In this document: one piece after another, positions 15,703 through 24,113 of the stretch | How the letters are laid out: each line of letters opens with the position of its first letter | How positions within the stretch are numbered: position 1 is the stretch's first letter | Assembly: GCA_017546125.1 (NCBI GenBank) | Contig: JAFYXO010000033.1 | Coordinates: 1 to 32,150 of the forward strand | Direction of reading: 5' to 3' | DNA length: 32,150 nucleotides | Source: Bacteroidales bacterium | GTDB lineage: Bacteria > Bacteroidota > Bacteroidia > Bacteroidales > UBA932 | Made by a program: the position numbers and the translations under genes | The notes under the pieces: generated by a model | Databases searched by the model: none | Told to the model about the DNA's origin: nothing | The model's input: the letters and a program-made list of their open reading frames with translations, nothing else

Positions 15703-16701
15703 TTAACCCACAAACCTGAATGAGTATTTGCAGCCGTAAGGACCCTTTTCGCGGACAATCTCGAAACGATGGCTGCCATCACCAATGGAGAGCTCCCCGG
15801 CAAACCTGTCGTATATGTTCCTAGCCAGAAGCCCCATTGTCATCCTCATATTTATCTCCACCACAGGATTGAACCCCAACTCCTCGCTGAAGAACTGGTC
15901 CACACCTATAAACCCTACATATTTGCCACAGACCGTCCTCTTCAAATATGAGATCAGCACCATCTTCACCCTCTCGAGCAGTTCCAGAGGGATCAGTTCC
16001 GAGAGCTGACGCTCAATGAACCGGTCTGAAGCTAGAACATTCCCACGATAGGCACCATTTTCGGTATAGAAAAGGGAATAACCGCAGAAGATAATATCCG
16101 TGGCAGTGGCCTTGAAAAGCATTGCAAACTCCTTTTTGAGGGTCAGACGCCTCTCAGCCACGACACATCCGTGTCGGGCAATAAGATTACGGCACCACCC
16201 CTCATCGCTATGGGAGAGGGCATCTGTCGCCCATCGAATCCCCTTTCCGCTACCAGAGACAGGGGCCTTCAAAACTATATTCCGATGCTTTGCAATAAAA
16301 CCCTCAATCTGCTCCAGTGAAGAGGCGGCAATACGGTAGGAAGGTGGAGTAACTGTACCCATACGGTTACCACCGCAATGGGAAAACACACTCTCAAGTG
16401 CCTCCAGGGCAAATCTTCTGTCAGAAAGCTCTGCAATAGCCTCTATCTGCCCATCACTCGGGAGCAACTCTTCGGGATACCCCTCCTTACGCAAACGCTT
16501 GCGCAATACATAATTCCAACCCCATGGAACAATCTTCTGAGGGACTCCGGACGCATCATCATCAGCAGCTGTATCAAGCCCCACCATCCATCTGGTCAGC
16601 TCCGCACAGTCCCTTCCAAATGCCAATGCACTCTCAGGTGGGACAAAATGGGGATCCCCATTTGCCAGACAAAGATCGTGTTCGGGGTTGAAAATATACA
16701 T
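15703..16701 (-). CDS. ATP-grasp-like protein of unknown substrate
   Basis: A 332-residue cytoplasmic protein with features of the ATP-grasp fold. It has a Gly-rich nucleotide loop KAPVSGSGKGIRWA (145-158) and, near the C-terminus, GVDQFF followed by FNPVVEINMRMTMG, which places acidic and Asn metal ligands as in carboxylate-amine ligases. The N-terminus has a distinctive NPEHDLCLANGDPHFVPP segment. Family members ligate a carboxylate to an amine, hydroxyl or thiol using ATP; nothing here shows the substrate. The ATG follows the stop codon of the upstream serine-hydrolase gene with no gap, so the two are cotranscribed. The 51 bp repeat array follows. I am confident of the fold, not of the function. 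Confidence 0.7.
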   Translation of the reverse strand: MYIFNPEHDLCLANGDPHFVPPESALAFGRDCAELTRWMVGLDTAADDDASGVPQKIVPWGWNYVLRKRLRKEGYPEELLPSDGQIEAIAELSDRRFALEALESVFSHCGGNRMGTVTPPSYRIAASSLEQIEGFIAKHRNIVLKAPVSGSGKGIRWATDALSHSDEGWCRNLIARHGCVVAERRLTLKKEFAMLFKATATDIIFCGYSLFYTENGAYRGNVLASDRFIERQLSELIPLELLERVKMVLISYLKRTVCGKYVGFIGVDQFFSEELGFNPVVEINMRMTMGLLARNIYDRFAGELSIGDGSHRFEIVREKGPYGCKYSFRFVG

Positions 16702-18207
16702 CTACTCGATGGTACAATCAAAAGTCTCCACCTTGTTTTTAAGGTAGTTGTTTGACACTGTCAATGTCACCACACCTTTGGATATTTTCGAGAAATCCCA
16801 AGTCATATAGAGTGACGATACCCAGTTTACATAGTGAAGATTCACATTCAGCGAACTCTTTTCCCATCCGTAAGCACCAGATGCATAGAAAGGACCCTCA
16901 AGTCCCACGTGCCAGTCGATAGGGTTGATCGAGTATGGAGGGAGACCGTCTATAGCCTCTGTACACCAGCTCTTGTAGCCAAGAGGCTGTGTATAGCTTG
17001 TCCCATCTGTCTTGGTGATGGTCATCATAAGCCCCGATTCACCTCTTGAGAATGAAACCTCACTCCAGTTATATCTGTTTTTGCCGATTGAGAACTTCTT
17101 GCCCTCCACCTTCTTGATTACAGTTGAAGAGGCTTTTCCCGCAGGGAGTTCGAGCTGATATGATGCCTGTTTCTTCTGCAAAAGTGCATAGTCTTCACTT
17201 GCTGGAAGCGGCTCATCCGATAGTGCAGGGAGGAATTTGTTCCAGATTAGACCCCTTTGTGGCTTACCGTTGGTAAATGAAGCCTCTGTAAGAACTATCA
17301 CTACATCTTTCTCAGGGACCACGATCACATATTGTCCCAAAGCACCATCAGCACGCACTGCTGTAGGGTATGCACATTGCCAGGTCTGGAAGCCGTAACC
17401 GTAGTCACCGCCATTTGCCTGACGGGCACTCATCTGGTCGATCCAATCCTTCGAGATAAGTTGCTTCCCTTCCCAGACACCACCTTGAAGCCACATCTGA
17501 CCCACTTTGGCAAGTGATTCACTCTGGATATGGAGACCCCATCCACCGGTGTTCACACCCTCAGGACTCACTTCCCAGTTCACTTTTGTGATGTTCATAT
17601 GATCAAACAACTTCTCCTGAAGATACTCCAAAGTCTTTTTGCCTGTCACCTTCTGAACTATCGCCGAAAGCATATATGTCACCATAGAGTCGTATGCGAA
17701 TACCTCACCGGGGTCATTGATCACCTCTTTAGACAAGAAAGTTTTGATCCACTCTGTACCGCGGCTGCGCATTGCCCAGTCGGGCTTGATACCTGATGTC
17801 ATAGTAAGAAGATCCCTCACTGTCATATCTGCCAGACGGGTAGAGATGGTATCTGGCAGATAATCGATAAAAAATGTGGCTACCCTGTCATCGATACGGA
17901 GTCTGTTCTCATCTACAGCTATACCTACCGCCATACTTACCAAAGTCTTGGAGCTTGAGTACTGGGTGTGCTGATATTCGGGTCCGAAAGGTGCAGGATA
18001 GAACTCACCTACCACCTTACCGTGACGCATCACTATCATGCTGTGGATATCGGTCCCCGGCATAGCGTGCAATGAGTCGAACAATTCGATCAGCGCTTTG
18101 GACGGAACACCCTGATCCTCAGGAGCACAGCGTGGCAATTCATTTATTTGGGCAGTTGCCCCGACAGCAAATAGAGATATAAGCAGAGAAAATAGAGCCC
18201 TTTTCAT
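16702..18207 (-). CDS. Secreted serine hydrolase, beta-lactamase family (class C/PBP-like)
   Basis: A 501-residue exported protein. Residues 1-20 form a signal peptide ending in GATAQ. The beta-lactamase-like domain (about 25-340) has the catalytic motif SxxK at Ser84-Lys87 (YSSSKTL) and a Tyr motif at AYDS (171-174). The third motif is not canonical; ADGALGQYV lies where KTG or HxG is expected. A C-terminal domain of about 150 residues, mostly beta-strand, follows. The family includes class C beta-lactamases, DD-peptidases and esterases; an esterase or peptidase is more likely than an antibiotic-degrading enzyme. The gene shares a short divergent promoter region with the esterase gene and is followed without a gap by the ATP-grasp-like gene. 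Confidence 0.82.
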   Translation of the reverse strand: MKRALFSLLISLFAVGATAQINELPRCAPEDQGVPSKALIELFDSLHAMPGTDIHSMIVMRHGKVVGEFYPAPFGPEYQHTQYSSSKTLVSMAVGIAVDENRLRIDDRVATFFIDYLPDTISTRLADMTVRDLLTMTSGIKPDWAMRSRGTEWIKTFLSKEVINDPGEVFAYDSMVTYMLSAIVQKVTGKKTLEYLQEKLFDHMNITKVNWEVSPEGVNTGGWGLHIQSESLAKVGQMWLQGGVWEGKQLISKDWIDQMSARQANGGDYGYGFQTWQCAYPTAVRADGALGQYVIVVPEKDVVIVLTEASFTNGKPQRGLIWNKFLPALSDEPLPASEDYALLQKKQASYQLELPAGKASSTVIKKVEGKKFSIGKNRYNWSEVSFSRGESGLMMTITKTDGTSYTQPLGYKSWCTEAIDGLPPYSINPIDWHVGLEGPFYASGAYGWEKSSLNVNLHYVNWVSSLYMTWDFSKISKGVVTLTVSNNYLKNKVETFDCTIE

Positions 18208-18231
18208 TTCGATAAAATTATTAGTATTCTA

Positions 18232-18262
18232 CAAAGTTATTTAAATTTGTAGACCAATCAAA
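18232..18262 (-). promoter_or_regulatory. Promoter of the serine hydrolase operon
   Basis: On the minus strand TTTG (18262-18259), a 19 bp spacer and TAACTTTG (18239-18232) match the Bacteroidota consensus spacing. The ATG at 18207 is 24 bp downstream. Its -7 box is only 2 bp from that of the divergent gene. Confidence 0.7.
18242..18249 (+). promoter_or_regulatory. -7 box of the esterase-menG operon
   Basis: TAAATTTG, 23 bp before the ATG at 18273. No -33 TTTG at the expected place; the box lies inside the spacer of the opposite promoter. Confidence 0.45.
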
Positions 18263-18272
18263 AGTATTGTTT

Positions 18273-19046
18273 ATGAAAAAGATTGTTCTTCTAATCGCAT
18301 TTGCACTTATCTCATCTGCCCTAATCGGCCAGGAGAGCTACCAGAAAGGTAAATTCATCTCACCAAACACATCAGACACCCTCCTGTACAGATATCTCAC
18401 ACCGGAGAATCAGAAAAGTGGCAAGAAATATCCGTTGGTTATCTTCCTGCACGGATCTGGCGAGAGGGGAAGCGATAACGAAGCACAGCTTTTCCACGGA
18501 GGGCAAATGTTCCTCAACCCTGTCTACAGGGAGAAATATCCCGCATTTGTGATCTTCCCCCAATGTCCTGCACACCTTTCAGGTGCTTACAAAAGGGATT
18601 CATTGGTATCACTCATGCCATACGAGATGCCTGAAAACCCACCTCTCCAATCCCTTATGCAGACTGTAATGGACCTCATAGATTCATACATAGACAATCC
18701 TGCTGTAGATAGCCGCAGAATATATATCATGGGCATCTCCATGGGTGGTATGGCGACATTCGATCTTGTATGCCGTTTCCCCGAAAAATTTGCAGCGGCA
18801 ATACCTATCTGCGGTTCTGTGAATCCCAAGAGGCTCTCTGCTGCCCAAAAGGTAAACTTCCGCATTTTCCACGGAGATGCAGACAAGGCAGTCCCGACAG
18901 AGGGGTCACGCGAAGCATATAAGGCACTTCGTGCAATGGGGGCAAATGTCGAGTACATCGAGTTCGCCGGCTGCACCCACAACAGCTGGAACCCGGCATT
19001 CAACTACCCCGATTTCATGGAATGGCTATTCAGCAAAAAAAGATAG
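18273..19046 (+). CDS. Exported alpha/beta-hydrolase, esterase/PHB-depolymerase type
   Basis: A 257-residue secreted hydrolase. Residues 1-20 are a signal peptide (MKKIVLLIAFALISSALIGQ). The oxyanion region is FLHGSGERGSDN (58-69). The nucleophile Ser156 lies in MGISMGGMA, the acid is in HGDADKAVP (Asp202 or Asp204) and the catalytic His236 is in GCTHNSW. The fold matches feruloyl-esterase/LpqC-like and phospholipase/carboxylesterase proteins of Bacteroidota, which often remove acyl groups from carbohydrates; the substrate is unknown. The start is the ATG at 18273, with -7 box TAAATTTG 23 bp upstream. menG follows after 4 bp, so this secreted enzyme is cotranscribed with a menaquinone gene. 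Confidence 0.82.
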   Translation: MKKIVLLIAFALISSALIGQESYQKGKFISPNTSDTLLYRYLTPENQKSGKKYPLVIFLHGSGERGSDNEAQLFHGGQMFLNPVYREKYPAFVIFPQCPAHLSGAYKRDSLVSLMPYEMPENPPLQSLMQTVMDLIDSYIDNPAVDSRRIYIMGISMGGMATFDLVCRFPEKFAAAIPICGSVNPKRLSAAQKVNFRIFHGDADKAVPTEGSREAYKALRAMGANVEYIEFAGCTHNSWNPAFNYPDFMEWLFSKKR

Positions 19047-19050
19047 AGAG

Positions 19051-19746
19051 ATGGCAAAGAAAGAAGGAATTAGAAAACTGTTTGACAACATAGCACCCGA
19101 CTACGACAAGCTGAACCATATCCTCTCACTCAACATCGACAAAGGGTGGAGGAAAAAGGCTGTAAAAGTTATAGTCGATACCAAAGAGCCCCTTCAGGTC
19201 CTTGATGTGGCCTGTGGCACAGGGGACTTCACTATAGAGATTGCCCAGAAAGCTGCACCCGGAAGCCGTGTGTCAGGAATAGACCTCTCTGAAGGGATGA
19301 TGAAGATAGGGAGAGAAAAAATCAAGGCTGCAGGTGTACAGGCAGATATGGTCCAGGGGGACTGCGAAGATCTCCCGTACAGCGACGGCACTTTCGACAG
19401 GATATCAGTCGGATTCGGCGTAAGAAACTTCGAACACCTGGAGGTAGGTCTGAAACAGATGCACAGGGTCCTCAAAAAGGGTGGCAAACTGGTCATACTG
19501 GAACTCTCAGTTCCCAAAAATTCCGTCCTCCGATGGTTTTACAAGCTCTATTTCCTAAAAATCCTCCCAGCCATAGGTGGATGGATATCTGGAGACAGGG
19601 GGGCATACGAATATCTTCCTGCATCTGTACTCCGCTTTCCGGCCCCAGACAAATTCATCCCTATGATGTATGAGGCCGGATTTGAGAAAGTACTGCACAA
19701 ACCACTTACATTCGGCATTTGCCGCATGTACACAGGTATAAAATAG
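19051..19746 (+). CDS. menG: Demethylmenaquinone methyltransferase
   Basis: Final step of menaquinone synthesis: SAM-dependent C-methylation of demethylmenaquinone, at the cytoplasmic face of the membrane. 231 aa, normal for the UbiE/MenG family. Motifs: FDNIAPDYDKLNHILSLNID (11-30), the SAM loop LDVACGTGDFT (51-61), FGVRNFEHLE (about 131-140), VLKKGGKLVILELSVP and a C-terminal TFGICRMYTGIK. The UbiE/COQ5 signatures are clear; menG is preferred over ubiE because menA is nearby and Bacteroidales use menaquinone. The start is the ATG at 19051, 4 bp after the esterase stop; the frame is open further upstream but overlaps the esterase. It ends 1 bp from the convergent ligase stop. Confidence 0.93.
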   Translation: MAKKEGIRKLFDNIAPDYDKLNHILSLNIDKGWRKKAVKVIVDTKEPLQVLDVACGTGDFTIEIAQKAAPGSRVSGIDLSEGMMKIGREKIKAAGVQADMVQGDCEDLPYSDGTFDRISVGFGVRNFEHLEVGLKQMHRVLKKGGKLVILELSVPKNSVLRWFYKLYFLKILPAIGGWISGDRGAYEYLPASVLRFPAPDKFIPMMYEAGFEKVLHKPLTFGICRMYTGIK

Positions 19747-19747
19747 A

Positions 19748-21436
19748 CTATTTCTTTTCAGATTTCTTCTCTTGCTCTACAGTAGGTGCAGACTCTTTAT
19801 ATTTGAATCTGCGGATCTTTTGTGTAGCAGTCTTCTCGAACGGCTCCTTCATAACCTCGACAGAGCTTACCTGAGATGATTTGTTTACATTCTTATTGGT
19901 AAAACTCAAGATCTTGTCTTTCCAGTTATCAAGCTTCTCATAAAGCTTGTCCTCACTCTCATTGTTCCACTGTATGAAGTCTTCACTTGGCTGGACAAGT
20001 GCTACAAGACGACCGTTTCTCTCTACGATAATGGATTCACTTACACCCTCAATATTGTTTACCACATTTTCGATCTCCTCAGGGTAGATATTTTCACCGG
20101 AAGGTCCAAGAATCATATTGTTGTTGCGCCCTTTTATAAAGAAACGCCCCTTCTCATCCTGAACAGCGATGTCACTTGTACGGAACCATCCGTCCTCTGT
20201 GAATACACTCTTGGTACGCACAGGGTCCTTATAGTAGCCAAGCATCACATTAGGGCCTTGAGCCACGACCTCACCTTCACCTGTTGTAGGATCTACATTA
20301 TGGAGTTTAAGTTTTACATTGTACACAGGATAGCCAAACGAACCCACTGTTCTCCATCCGTGCATAGAGTAGCCAAGAAGAGGAGATGTCTCTGTCAGAC
20401 CATATCCGATAGCATAAGGGAACTTCGCTTTCAAGAGGAATTTCTCCACCTCCGGATCCAGTTTGGCCCCACCGATACCATAGAATGACATATGTCCGCC
20501 GAATGTAGCTTTAAGTTTCATACCGATGATCCAGCACATAAGTCCATTCATATGCTCATTCATCCAGGTAAGTGTACGGCTGTTCTTTATAGTAGGCAGG
20601 ACACTCCCCTTATAGACCTTCTCGATGATCATAGGCACAGTAAGCATAGTGGTAGGTTTCACCACTTTAAGAGCCTTTAGAAGCAGAGATGCCACTGGTG
20701 GTTTTGGAAGATAATACACTGTAGCTCCACAATACATAGGATAGAGCATACTGAGGGTCATCTCAAGTGTATGTGCCATAGGGAGCACAGAGAGCCATCT
20801 GTCTTTATGGGTCCTTTTGCATGAGTGATAGCATGTGATGACATTGGCAGACAGGTTTCTGTGGCTCAGTACGACACCTTTGGCACTTCCTGTAGTTCCT
20901 GATGTGTAGATGATGGTAGCAATATCTTCAGGTGTCGGAACAGAGGTCTTGCCGTCACAGGTAAATTTCTCATCATCAGACTTCACTATCTCCAGTGTGT
21001 CGATATCTATAATCAGAACCATTTTATCCTTTACCTCTTCTGAAACCTTTCCGGAAAGTTTCTGGGACACGAATATGGCCTTGGTCTCAGAGTGGTTTAT
21101 GATATTGGTCACCTCATTGGTCGAGCTGTCCGGAAGGATAGGAATTACGATTCTTCCGTAAGGTGCGAGGCTGAAGAAAGCGACAGACCAGTTAGGCATA
21201 CTCTGCGAAAGGATAGCTACCTTGTCACCTGCTCCGATACCATACTGTGTAAGGACTTTAGAGAGGCTGTCACATTTCTCCTTCAATGAGGCAAATGTAT
21301 AACCACCCTTTTTGGTATCGTACCACTGGGTATATTGTTTTTTTGAATATACCGTAGTGGCATACTCATATAGTTTTGCGAGGGTATCAACATATTTCTC
21401 CCTCATCTTCTGCATTCTTTTGTAAACTTGTAGCAT
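19748..21436 (-). CDS. Long-chain fatty acid-CoA ligase (AMP-binding)
   Basis: A 562-residue acyl-CoA synthetase of the ANL superfamily that activates long-chain fatty acids through an acyl-adenylate. The ATP/AMP-binding P-loop is IIYTSGTTGSAKG (175-187). YGIGGAKLDPE and IGYGLTETSPLLGYS form the adenine and acyl motifs. GWFRTSDIAVQDEKGRF and FIKGRNNNMILGPSGENIYP carry the hinge and C-terminal domain, and the catalytic Lys lies in TATQKIRRFK. A Lys/Glu-rich tail ends the protein. No signal or membrane segment. A -7 box TAACTTTG lies 34 bp upstream on the minus strand. Specificity for free fatty acids is typical but not proven. Confidence 0.9.
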   Translation of the reverse strand: MLQVYKRMQKMREKYVDTLAKLYEYATTVYSKKQYTQWYDTKKGGYTFASLKEKCDSLSKVLTQYGIGAGDKVAILSQSMPNWSVAFFSLAPYGRIVIPILPDSSTNEVTNIINHSETKAIFVSQKLSGKVSEEVKDKMVLIIDIDTLEIVKSDDEKFTCDGKTSVPTPEDIATIIYTSGTTGSAKGVVLSHRNLSANVITCYHSCKRTHKDRWLSVLPMAHTLEMTLSMLYPMYCGATVYYLPKPPVASLLLKALKVVKPTTMLTVPMIIEKVYKGSVLPTIKNSRTLTWMNEHMNGLMCWIIGMKLKATFGGHMSFYGIGGAKLDPEVEKFLLKAKFPYAIGYGLTETSPLLGYSMHGWRTVGSFGYPVYNVKLKLHNVDPTTGEGEVVAQGPNVMLGYYKDPVRTKSVFTEDGWFRTSDIAVQDEKGRFFIKGRNNNMILGPSGENIYPEEIENVVNNIEGVSESIIVERNGRLVALVQPSEDFIQWNNESEDKLYEKLDNWKDKILSFTNKNVNKSSQVSSVEVMKEPFEKTATQKIRRFKYKESAPTVEQEKKSEKK

Positions 21437-21470
21437 AAAAAATAGGACAAAAAATAATTTTCCAATCTTG

Positions 21471-21478
21471 CAAAGTTA
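21471..21478 (-). promoter_or_regulatory. -7 box of the acyl-CoA ligase gene
   Basis: TAACTTTG on the minus strand, 34 bp before the ATG at 21436. No clear -33 element. Confidence 0.45.
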
Positions 21479-21529
21479 CTTAAATATTCAAGACCACCAT
21501 CCGATTATGGCAATATGACCACATTTTAT

Positions 21530-21537
21530 TACTTTTG
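21530..21537 (+). promoter_or_regulatory. -7 box of the BASS transporter gene
   Basis: TACTTTTG, 20 bp before the ATG at 21558. No -33 TTTG at the usual distance. Confidence 0.4.
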
Positions 21538-21557
21538 CACCCCAAAAAAATAAGAAT

Positions 21558-22412
21558 ATGAATACTATTTGGATAGTAATGCCTATACTGATCGTCCTGA
21601 TGTTCCTTCTGGGGACAGATCTTAACCGCAAATCATTTACAGATGTCGCGCGCAATCCACGTGCAGTGCTTGTGGGAATGACAGGACAACTCATTATTCT
21701 TCCGCTCATTGCATTCTGCCTAGCATGGGCCCTCAAACTCCCTGCAGTGTACTTCACAGGGGTTGTCCTTATCGCATGCTGCCCCGGGGGGAGCTCCTCA
21801 AATGTATTCTCCATGCTTGCCAAAGGGGACGTGGCACTCTCAGTCACCCTTACCGCCCTCAGCAGCATAATTACCCTTTTCACCATTCCTGTCATTATGG
21901 AGTTCGTCTCCAATTTCGTCTCTGAACAGACAGGCACCCAAATTGTCCTCCCTGTAGGAAAGCTGATAGTGCAGAATCTGGTATTGCTCTTTGCCCCACT
22001 TCTGGCAGGCATTGCCTTCAGGCACTTTGCCCCTGAAAAAGCAGCCAAGGTCAATAAAACCCTGAGCAAAGGGGCCTTCCCTGCTCTTATGCTTCTCGCG
22101 CTCATCTTTTTCCTCCAGTACACAGAAGAGATCATTGCCAATTTTACAGTCCTCGGCCTCGCAATCACAGCCCTCATTCTGGCAGCCATGCTATGCAGCT
22201 CCGCCCTCTCAAGAGTGGGAAAATTCAGCGCAGCAGTACGCAGGACAATGGTCATAGAGGTGGGGATGCAGAATGCTGCGCAAGCTATTGCTATAGCATC
22301 ATCACCATTCATATTCAACAGCGGAGAGATGGCAATCCCTGCCATCATCTATGCACTGATGATGAATGTGATTCTGCTAATTTATGTCTATGTGATTAAG
22401 AAGAGAGCCTAA
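21558..22412 (+). CDS. Bile acid:sodium symporter (BASS) family transporter
   Basis: A 284-residue inner-membrane protein with 9-10 hydrophobic segments. Family motifs are CCPGGSSSNVFSMLAKGDVALSV (split over the first crossing helix, about 74-96) and IEVGMQNAAQAIAIASS (about 231-247), the two discontinuous helices that bind Na+ and substrate. BASS proteins import organic anions such as bile acids, pantoate or 2-keto acids with Na+; the substrate here is not predictable, although bile acids would be relevant if the host is intestinal. The gene is divergent from the acyl-CoA ligase and shares four bases with the menA stop (CTAA, 22409-22412). The long open frame on the opposite strand (21488-22348) is a shadow. 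Confidence 0.88.
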   Translation: MNTIWIVMPILIVLMFLLGTDLNRKSFTDVARNPRAVLVGMTGQLIILPLIAFCLAWALKLPAVYFTGVVLIACCPGGSSSNVFSMLAKGDVALSVTLTALSSIITLFTIPVIMEFVSNFVSEQTGTQIVLPVGKLIVQNLVLLFAPLLAGIAFRHFAPEKAAKVNKTLSKGAFPALMLLALIFFLQYTEEIIANFTVLGLAITALILAAMLCSSALSRVGKFSAAVRRTMVIEVGMQNAAQAIAIASSPFIFNSGEMAIPAIIYALMMNVILLIYVYVIKKRA

Positions 22413-23290
22413 GCTATCATTGAAAGTCCGGCTGCAACTATCAGCAGCAAAGAGAAGACAAGAAGGTTCATCGCTGTCCTCCCCAGAACAGGGTTAAGGG
22501 CAGAACCTCTGCGTCTTACCATCTTACGCCATGTCTGAAGGTGGAGAACAAGATACACAGCAAGGGGAAGCGCTGCCCAAATGGAAAGCTCCTTCCATAC
22601 AGGGAGCATCACCACCATAGCGATATTTCCTGCCATAAGGTAGAACCAAGCCATCGTCTTCCTTCCGAAAATTACCACAGTAGTCCTCTTGTTCACAGCA
22701 TAATCATCCTCCATGTCTCTGTAATTGTTGACCACCAGCACATTGGCAGCCATCAGCCCTACTGCAACGGATGCCGGCAGTGATATCTGCCAGCCATACC
22801 ATCCTCCTGCCTGCAGATAGCAGGTAAGTGTTACTGGGACAATGCCGAAGAAAATTATAACCGCCACATCTCCCAATCCGTGATGCGATAGCGGATATGG
22901 TCCGGCACTGTAGGCAAGGGCAAAAATACCCACCGAGACGCCGACAAGAATAAGCCACCATGGTCCATACAGAAGCATGGTACATCCAACTGCTGCAGCC
23001 AGGGCCAAAGTTATGAATGTGGCCCTCTTCATGGCATCAGGAGTAATATCCCCTTCGGTAACACCGCGTCGGAACCCCTCCCTACCCTTCTTGTCGAGTC
23101 CATTCCTGTAGTCAAAATACTCGTTTGCAAAATTTGAGGCTATCTGTGCAAGTACCGCGAAGACCAGACACAAAAGGGCAGGTACCATCGAAAACAATCC
23201 GCACAGGAGCATACACCCCATAGCGACCAGCACCCCCGAAATACTCACCGGGAGCGTCCTCAGACGCATAGCTTCAATCCATTTTTTCAT
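22409..23290 (-). CDS. menA: 1,4-dihydroxy-2-naphthoate polyprenyltransferase
   Basis: Attaches the polyprenyl tail to 1,4-dihydroxy-2-naphthoate in the membrane, giving demethylmenaquinone, the substrate of MenG encoded about 3 kb away. 293 aa with about nine membrane segments. The UbiA-superfamily Asp motifs are both present: NFANEYFDYRNGLD (53-66) and NNYRDMEDD (188-196), which bind Mg-diphosphate. The N-terminal WIEAMRLRTLPVSISGV is typical of MenA. The ATG at 23290 starts directly after the stop of the radical SAM relic (23292-23294), so menA may now be expressed from the lipoprotein promoter. No promoter box was seen immediately upstream. Confidence 0.93.
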   Translation of the reverse strand: MKKWIEAMRLRTLPVSISGVLVAMGCMLLCGLFSMVPALLCLVFAVLAQIASNFANEYFDYRNGLDKKGREGFRRGVTEGDITPDAMKRATFITLALAAAVGCTMLLYGPWWLILVGVSVGIFALAYSAGPYPLSHHGLGDVAVIIFFGIVPVTLTCYLQAGGWYGWQISLPASVAVGLMAANVLVVNNYRDMEDDYAVNKRTTVVIFGRKTMAWFYLMAGNIAMVVMLPVWKELSIWAALPLAVYLVLHLQTWRKMVRRRGSALNPVLGRTAMNLLVFSLLLIVAAGLSMIA

Positions 23291-23291
23291 A

Positions 23292-23561
23292 CTACTTCAA
23301 TTTATCCAGGTGGCATAAAATCAAGTCGCCATTGTCATCCCTCAGATGCATTCCTCCACCCTGGCAATAACGGAACCATTTGCACTCTCCACACTGATCC
23401 TTTTTCATCCAGCTACGATCCCTGTATGGCTGGAAACGGTTCTCAGTCTGACCGAATACTTCCGCAGGCAGATATTGAGCCATCGATCAGCACCGATGCA
23501 ATGGAAAGGCCTGCCTATTAAGCTCCAGAGTCAAACGTTGCTTTATGGAGATATGACCCAT
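23292..23561 (-). pseudogene. Internally deleted radical SAM/SPASM gene (rSAM/lipoprotein system)
   Basis: Starting at the ATG at 23561, five bases after the lipoprotein stop, the frame reads MGHISIKQRLTLELNRQAFP, then LHRC and a TGA at 23489-23487. This resembles the first residues of the radical SAM enzymes of the Bacteroidales rSAM/lipoprotein system. In the same frame, from 23483 to 23292, follows a C-terminal SPASM piece with ENRFQPYRDRSWMKKDQC, GECKWFRYCQGGGMHLRD and DLILCHLDKLK, which keeps the four-Cys pattern. The whole radical SAM core with its CxxxCxxC cluster motif is missing: about 88 codons remain of an expected 300 or more. I infer one internal deletion. The 63-residue C-terminal piece has its own ATG (23483) and might still be translated. 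Confidence 0.75.
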
Positions 23562-23566
23562 CTTCA

Positions 23567-24037
23567 CTATTCAGACTTTTTAGGGCTAAGCTCCACCATG
23601 ACATTATCTGCCTGATAAAAACCTTGAAACCACCCTTTGGGTTTGGGCCTTTTGGCTTGAGTGAGCTCTACAAGGACTTCATTACTCTCATACAATCCAT
23701 TTTCCAAAGAGTCAATATCCTCTACCTTTATATGTATATGGGAGTAACCTCCAAAAGTGTATTCCCTTCCGGAAAACATAAATGATCCGTCACTGGTATA
23801 GAGGGTATCTTTATTATACTCATCAACCACAATCAGACCTTCAGAAGAAAGCACCTCTGATTTTATCACCCTGACTCCATTTACAGGCTCTTGGGTAATC
23901 TCATCCACCACCTTACCTTTTATTTCATAATCTGAATAAGGGGTAGCATACATTGCACCAAACGGACATGCAGTAAATACAGTTACTCCGAAAAGAGCTA
24001 GAACAGACTTCGAGACTTTAATAAAAAAAGATTTCAT
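23567..24037 (-). CDS. Radical SAM-associated putative lipoprotein
   Basis: A 156-residue lipoprotein: a signal peptide with lipobox VFTAC (Cys24), then a short PFGAMYATPYSDY linker and a carboxypeptidase-regulatory/CnaB-like beta domain starting YEIKGKVVDEITQEPVNGVRVI. The C-terminus is Lys-rich (VMVELSPKKSE). This matches my knowledge of the porphyromonad-type lipoproteins encoded beside a dedicated radical SAM enzyme; their modification and role are not established. The radical SAM partner follows five bases downstream but is reduced to its two ends. This protein may therefore be unmodified here, or modified by an enzyme encoded elsewhere. Three TTCC-A-rich decamers (24082-24110) lie upstream; no clear promoter box. 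Confidence 0.78.
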   Translation of the reverse strand: MKSFFIKVSKSVLALFGVTVFTACPFGAMYATPYSDYEIKGKVVDEITQEPVNGVRVIKSEVLSSEGLIVVDEYNKDTLYTSDGSFMFSGREYTFGGYSHIHIKVEDIDSLENGLYESNEVLVELTQAKRPKPKGWFQGFYQADNVMVELSPKKSE

Positions 24038-24113
24038 ATCGTTACATTTTTTATTTTATAACTCCGGAATCGCCAAAATACTTCCAAAATTTCCGAAAAA
24101 TTCCAAATATTCT

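Noticed and set aside
21488-22348. 286-codon frame antisense to the BASS transporter
   Set aside because: It is Arg/Met/Thr-rich and without domain similarity; the plus-strand frame shows the full BASS family pattern and has a promoter box.
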